This document shows, in pieces, positions 58,815-64,000 of a stretch of 64,000 bases of DNA. Under the pieces are notes generated by a model. The model was not told the origin of the DNA, searched no databases, and was given only the letters and a program-made list of their open reading frames with translations. Position numbers and translations under genes: made by a program. This stretch comes from Isoetes taiwanensis (Eukaryota; Streptophyta; Lycopodiopsida; Isoetales; Isoetaceae), in assembly GCA_021234155.1 (NCBI GenBank), contig JAJEKV010000033.1, forward strand, positions 5,944,635-6,008,634, in the 5' to 3' direction. Numbering within the stretch: position 1 is the stretch's first letter; the number at the start of each line of letters is the position of its first letter.

Positions 58815-60522
58815 TTAATTTTTTACTTTTCCTAATTAACATTAGCTTAGCTTATTGTTCTAAAGATGGGAAAAAAAAATTTCCCAATTTTCGAGGTTCA
58901 TGCTTGGGTTGTTATCCCTAAGACTGAAGGTCTAAACTGTTAGTCCTATCGAGGAATTGATCAATGCTCGATCTTGGTCTACCAAGATCATAGCTCTGAT
59001 AACCACTGTGACGTCGCCTGCTTCATCTACGATGCTCTCATCGTATCAGAAGTCAGAGTTCATCCCTCTGGCAACCAAGCTGACAGAGGTCGTCCACCTG
59101 ACACGAATCCCTTGGCAAGGAATCGATGGGGAAGAATGGACGTGTCATTCATCCCGTCTCCCTTTGGGACCGTCCTAGCTGCGGAAGCGTAAGTAAACAT
59201 GAGCACATGACATCAAATACATATAACTCCACCTCGAAGGGTGGCTCACCATAATATACATTGGTAAGAACATCAATAGCATCATCATGGAAGACATCCT
59301 ACCCAAGGCTCAGACTCCAGGGGAATGGACTAACGGCCTGGATCTCCAGATGTCATTGCAGACGGAATTCATGGCGCCTGAATCAGGCTGGCATATGAAC
59401 ATGGCTGTTGGGTGGTCCTCTCCATCCGCCCCTCCTGTGCATACCTTACAAAATAGGCTGATAAGCCTTGGGACTTGACCATAGCCTGCTGGGTGCATAG
59501 CCAAGGGGGCTACTCCTAGGTTGCATCTCCCAAGTCCCGATGAGGCAGGAGGAGATCACTCCCTCTAGAAGTATGCATGCCCATCACAGGCGGCTAGAGG
59601 GCCACTGCCCGTCTACGACTTGAACCTCATTGAAGGTGACACATCACCCAAGGGGTGTCGAGCCCATGCCTTACCCACACGCAGTGGCAAGCCATTAGGC
59701 CTAGCCCGCTAAGTAGGCTTTACACACCAGAGGGATCAACCTATAATGGGACAGATCCTTCTTATCTACCGGTCTAGCCCCGCCACCCACAGCCAGGCGG
59801 GCTCTTATGCACAGGCTGCATTAATTGGAATTTAACGAGGCTGTCTAGATACATCAACTACTGGGGCTTTCAGGGTCTCTACCCCCCTTTCCAATACACA
59901 GGAGTGCGCATAGAGTAGAACATCATCATCCGTAGAACTGAAATATAGAATAACATCTAATCTATCTACATAAACATACATGGTTAGGTTCCTTTGTTAG
60001 GGCTTGTGATCTCTGAATCTATAAGGCCTCTAAGGCTAATCTAACATGCTAAACCAGCTCATTGGCAGACTAAACGTCGGCATTGCACAACAGAATTGCA
60101 ATTTACCTGAATTTTGCTTGCTCCAGCTCATCGGAATGCATCCATGCTTCTGTTGAAGGCGATCGAATCTTGGAGATCTCTTGTGCAAAGCCGGCTTAGT
60201 GGCGTCTGGCAATGCGAAATAGCAGTTTGACTTGGCCGAAATGGCTCAAGGAAGCTGAAATGCAAAAATGGAAAAGGTTTAGGGTTTTCCCTTTTGTTCC
60301 TTTGACATGACCTTTTAGGGTTAGAGCTAAAAGGGCATGTGGGATTTTGCCATGTGGCAAAGGGTTTAGATGCACATGTAAAGATATATGCAACCTAGGA
60401 AGTTGCCCCCCCAGGGCGCAACCCTTTACGGTTTCCAAGTACATGTCGGCAAGTCGACATGTACGGGTGACGTAGCCATATAATATACGTATTCATACCA
60501 TATATTATGCTGGAACATCACA
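58815..60522 (-). mobile_element. Second LTR of the H3-carrying family with primer site and short leader
   Basis: The LTR spans 59007-60522 (1516 bp, TGTGACGTCGCC to GGAACATCACA). It is preceded on the plus strand by CTCTGATAACCAC, a primer-binding site with one inserted base. About 190 bp of leader follow that align with 44980-45115 (for example TTTTCGAGGTT and CTCTTGGTCT versus CGATCTTGGTCT). The element is cut at about 58815, before the hairpins and H3 gene. So it is a 5' LTR remnant in the same orientation as the one at 45116. Confidence 0.88.
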
Positions 60523-61034
60523 TATGGGCAATCCTGAGGCTGTGATTTCACCTAATCAACAATAGATCAGAACGTTAGAAACTCAAGAAAAAATGTAAAT
60601 CAATCCTAAACCAAATTCACCATGCTCCCAAGAAATCGAACCTAGGTTGTTTCGTAGAGCAAAAGAGAGGGAAGATACCTGAGAGTACACATTATATTGT
60701 TTCAGCAAATAATCCAACACCTGCAAAAATTAAAGCACAAAAGAAGAGATCAATTCAATGGCCATTCAACACAAGAGCAATAGCTTCATAGATAGCACAC
60801 CAGAGGAACTATATACATGTCGATATTATTTGGTTGCCTAGGTAGCAAATGCAAGGGGCGATTTAACCCGATTTGGGTAGAGCAACGATGCTGCAACAAC
60901 CACTAGCAAGTCAAGCTTTTTAGCAATGCTAGATATCATTAGTTCTTGCATATGTCCACATGATGAGACAGTTTCTTGCTTTCTTGAATGATTTCTTGCT
61001 TTCTTGTAAAACTTGTGCTAGGAAGTCTAGAAAA
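60523..61034. other. Intergenic sequence; no gene recognised
   Basis: AT-rich; nothing with a recognisable motif. Confidence 0.5.
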
Positions 61035-61460
61035 TGGGAGAGCTCTTCTACTACGAATGTAGAAACGAGTGTGGAAGAATTCCCTTCCTGCGAAAGTGAA
61101 GACCACTGTATGGCAGGTTACTCATAGAGCACCCAGAGTTAATCACGTGGTTAATAAAATTGATCATGAAGTAAATTCTGGATGTCCTATGTATGATCAT
61201 GTTGATGAAACCATCGAGCAGTGTTTTATAGATTGCAGAGATGTCCAGTTTGCTTGGGATCAACTTGAAGTGGAATGAGGAACATGGTTATGCACGTATG
61301 CAAGGCGTGGTTGGTGTGGATCATATGGAAAAGAAGAAGATTGTTTGTCTTTTCTCACAGATATCCTAATCTCTTTGAGATTGTGAGTTTTTTTAAATCT
61401 AAACTTAAAAAACAAGTGCTAGCTTTAGAGGACGAAAGTTTAGGACAATAGTTATGGGGC
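61035..61460 (+). mobile_element. LINE 3' remnant (reverse-transcriptase zinc-binding region)
   Basis: The translation at 61069-61278 reads NSLPAKVKTTVWQVTHRAPR, then CPMYDHVDETIEQCFIDC. This corresponds to the zinc-binding domain after the reverse transcriptase of L1-type LINEs (compare LCPMCERCTETLEHC at 6430). The second cysteine of the first pair is Tyr. It ends in a degenerate 3' untranslated part. Confidence 0.75.
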
Positions 61461-62490
61461 ACATTTTTCTCTCAGTTGTGAAGATGTAAAATGGTTTTTA
61501 TGGTTTGCTATGCGGTTACCCCTACATATTCAAAATTGTTATGTGGGTATAGTGATATCACATAGCACTACATGTACTATTCTATTTACATGTACTAGTA
61601 TTTCTGCAGTTAATAGATATATCTTTCAACAAAAAGAAAATTATATGCTTCAAAGGCATTAACTAAATTTATCAATCAATAAAGCCAAGTCTATTCTTTT
61701 TTTCTTTCCTTTTTTTGAAAGATAAATATTCAATTAAACATGGATAAAATTACACTTGTCGTTGGATGGTGTAACATCTTGATGTCCAAATTAAATATGG
61801 GTAAAATTACACTTATTGCTGAATGGTGTAAGATCTCCATGGTGTAACATCTCCATGTCCAGAATGGATCATAAGGGGTAACCATACAGCAATTAAGCAT
61901 TTACTATTTAGAACGGAGTGAGAAAACGGACGCATATTTCTTGACTTGAGCACATTTGGAATTATATATCAACCAGGGTATCTACTCATGGTTAATTAAG
62001 CATGCTTGGTCAAAAGGTTGCAAACCACAAGCATGAAAAAATGCTTTTGCGCCCCCTAGATTGTCAAACATAACAAATTGGCTCTGAAAGCACGTGGCAA
62101 AGCCGGATTTGCACCCTGCATCTCGCTGCATAGAGAACTTTGCTGTTGCGGAATTACCCACAGGAACCGCTAAGGGACCCTATCTTTTCAAAATACAAAG
62201 GGCATATGGTAACGAGCCCTATTTCCAGCCTATTTTCAAAATACAAAAGACGTATAGGAGCCCACCAAACCTAGACTAAAATCTTCTTTTTTATTTTGGT
62301 AAGGTGCTGGACTTCGTGCATGGAACGCCCAGTGCATACGCATGCGGCGTTCCCTTCCCGCATCCTATTCAATGACGACGATGGCGGAGCTGCAGAAGAA
62401 ATGGCGCCTGATGGCGGATCTGCTCATTTTTCATGGATCATTTTCTCAGAAGCCAAACAGTGATCGGCATAGATTGGACGAAGAGCATAG
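61461..62490. other. Intergenic; promoter side of the CCR4 gene
   Basis: AT-rich up to about 62040, then more GC-rich toward the CCR4 start. A direct repeat, TTTCAAAATACAAA(G/A)G(G/A)C(A/G)TA, occurs at about 62187 and 62234. No other gene was seen. Confidence 0.45.
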
Positions 62491-62499
62491 CTCTCAAGC

Positions 62500-63865
62500 A
62501 TGCTGAGCGTGCTCAGGGTGCACCTGCCTTCGGACATTCCCATTGTGGGCTGTGAGCTTTCTCCTTATGTGCAACTGCGTTGCCCTGATTCTTCAGTCAC
62601 AGTTGAAGACGTTCCGGAGTCGGCCCCTCTTGATGGTTTTTACCTGAGATGCAGATGGTTAGTGATCCATTTTGCTTTGCGATTTTCTTTCTGGGTTGCG
62701 TCCAACTTATTTAGGTTTGATTGGATGAAAAACGAATTGGAATCTTCTTGGGCATTTATTAAGAACTTTAAGAATGTATGGCGGCATGGAATCTGGGAAG
62801 CGGATTCCAGGGAGTCCCGCGACCGGCGGGAGCCGGGAGCGGGTCCTGGAATCAGCGACCCAGTTCTAGGCCGCCACAACATGGTAACTGGGTCGCAGCT
62901 TCAAATTTACCTACTGATTACCTGCTGAGCGGAATCAGCATGCCGCTTTCCACTCCGGAGGCGGAATCAACGTCCCAGTTTCCATGTTGTTCTCTGTAGA
63001 GAATTATGTCGATGTTTTTCTTAAATTCCTTTTCCCGTTCAAAATTTAAAGTGCAAAGCCTTGCTTATTTAAATCTTACATGAGAAATGTGGATGCAAGC
63101 AGGTATCGGATTCACAGTGATAAGAGAGTTGCAGTTTGACGTGTTCATCCGTCAGAGCTAGCGACCTTACAATGTTTAGGATGCCTGAAGACCAAGTTAG
63201 CTATCAACAAGGGTTACCACTGTTATGCTAAGCGTTTTGCAGATTTGTGGAGACATCATCGTTCTCTGCATGCTCGGGCTTCCAGTGCAGTCAAGGAAGC
63301 CAGTGCAGAAGAAGAGGAGCTTTTCTCACGTTTCAATAGCACTGGTCCAGCATTAATTGGGCAAGGAGGATCTGGTATAAACCCTGGATCTGTGAGTTTC
63401 GGTAATGTCAGCAATGGGCCTCCATATGTTTCTATCAGAACCTCAGATCAGAGTGGAGGCGAGAAATGGTATGAAGTGGAACAAGGAAAGGTGTATACTC
63501 CAAGTGCAGAAGATATTTACATTGGATATGTATTTAAACTGGAGTGCATAGTTTCTTTGACTTCAAGGATGGCTGTGGGAGGCCCAACCACATTACTCAC
63601 TGGTAGGGTTATTCCAGCTCCTTCTCCTATGCCTCGGCGCATGGTCTCTGTCAGGAGTGCAAATGGAAACCCAGTGGAATTAGAAGGTCGTGTCCCAGCT
63701 CCAGGAACATTCACAATAATGTCATACAATGTGCTTGCTCATCTTTATGCAACCAGTGAAATGTATAGCTATTGTCCTTCATGGGCTCTTTCTTGGACAT
63801 ATAGGCGGCAAAATCTTTTGCGGGAAATTGTTGGTTATCGGACGGATATCATTTGCTTTCAAGAG
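62500..63865 (+). CDS. CCR4: CCR4-type poly(A) deadenylase, 5' exons; in-frame stop in exon 2
   Basis: Exon 1 (62500-62657) encodes MLSVLRVHLPSDIPIVGCEL, SPYVQLRCPDSSVTVEDVPE and SAPLDGFYLRCR, the plant CCR4 N-terminus. Exon 2 (63103-63865) carries the zinc-binding segment HPSELATLQCLGCLKTKL with HCYAKRFADLWRHH. The linker includes VIPAPSPMPRRMVSV. The nuclease domain then starts with FTIMSYNVLAHLYA, YSYCPSWALSWTYRRQNLLR and IICFQE, where E is the first catalytic glutamate, and ends at a GT donor. The rest of the nuclease lies beyond the window. A TGA (63137-63139) replaces the Cys of the usual AICSVHPSE motif, so either the gene is dead, the base is an error, or translation starts downstream. 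The product would trim mRNA poly(A) tails in the CCR4-NOT complex. Confidence 0.85.
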
Positions 63866-64000
63866 GTGCGATAAGGTTGTTTATTAAACTAGGCATGCAT
63901 ATATGTAATTTTTCATCATGGTTGTCATTAGTTCATTACTTACATGCGTACTTGATGATCTTACGTAGGGTGCATAACAGATTTTGATGGCATATTATGG

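Overview
The window looks like nuclear DNA of a land plant, most likely a seed-free vascular plant such as a fern or lycophyte. Four host genes have plant-type products: the RNA polymerase subunit RPB6, a CCR4-type deadenylase, an F-box/WD40 protein and an NF-YB remnant. A tandem array of tetratricopeptide exons resembling the ciliary protein CFAP70 fits a plant with flagellated sperm. The rest is AT-rich sequence packed with LINEs, Ty3/gypsy fragments, short retroelements and satellites. The lineage is an inference; no marker gene was compared.

Layout. 1-22.6 kb: a tandem array of four related units (A 463-7701, B 13998-19000, C 19001-21770, D 21771 to about 22600) with broken CFAP70-like exons. 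Units A and B share a 2-kb LINE insertion at the same site. A different LINE is split around unit A: its poly(A) end is at 1-450 and its 5' part at 7702-13997, with the same target duplication on both sides of unit A. 22.6-29.5 kb: repeat debris, including a solo LTR piece, a short retroelement with a long TATC/CACC satellite, and a gypsy integrase remnant. 29.7-31.2 kb: an intact intronless F-box/WD40 gene. 32-38.5 kb: a repeat field with a broken transposon (endonuclease plus DUF7869-like pieces), a cluster of palindromes and a PB1-domain exon.

38.55-46.63 kb (minus strand) is the most unusual part: a 3'-truncated Ty3/gypsy element with a 1518-bp LTR and an initiator-Met tRNA primer site. 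Between the primer site and the protease/reverse transcriptase it carries two extra genes. The first begins with the histone H3 tail (ARTKQTARK) and ends in an H3 histone fold with features of centromeric H3, the two being separated by about 310 residues of charged linker. Each extra gene is preceded by a pair of covarying hairpins and a TATA box. A diverged fragment of the same protein lies at 34.1 kb. I know of no described retrotransposon that encodes an H3-like protein.

46.6-64 kb: an NF-YB pseudogene, the six-exon RPB6 gene, a broken LINE interrupted by a tRNA-bearing insertion, a GH1 beta-glucosidase pseudogene, a second LTR of the H3-carrying family (59007-60522), a LINE remnant, and the first two exons of a CCR4 gene that runs off the right edge and has an in-frame stop.
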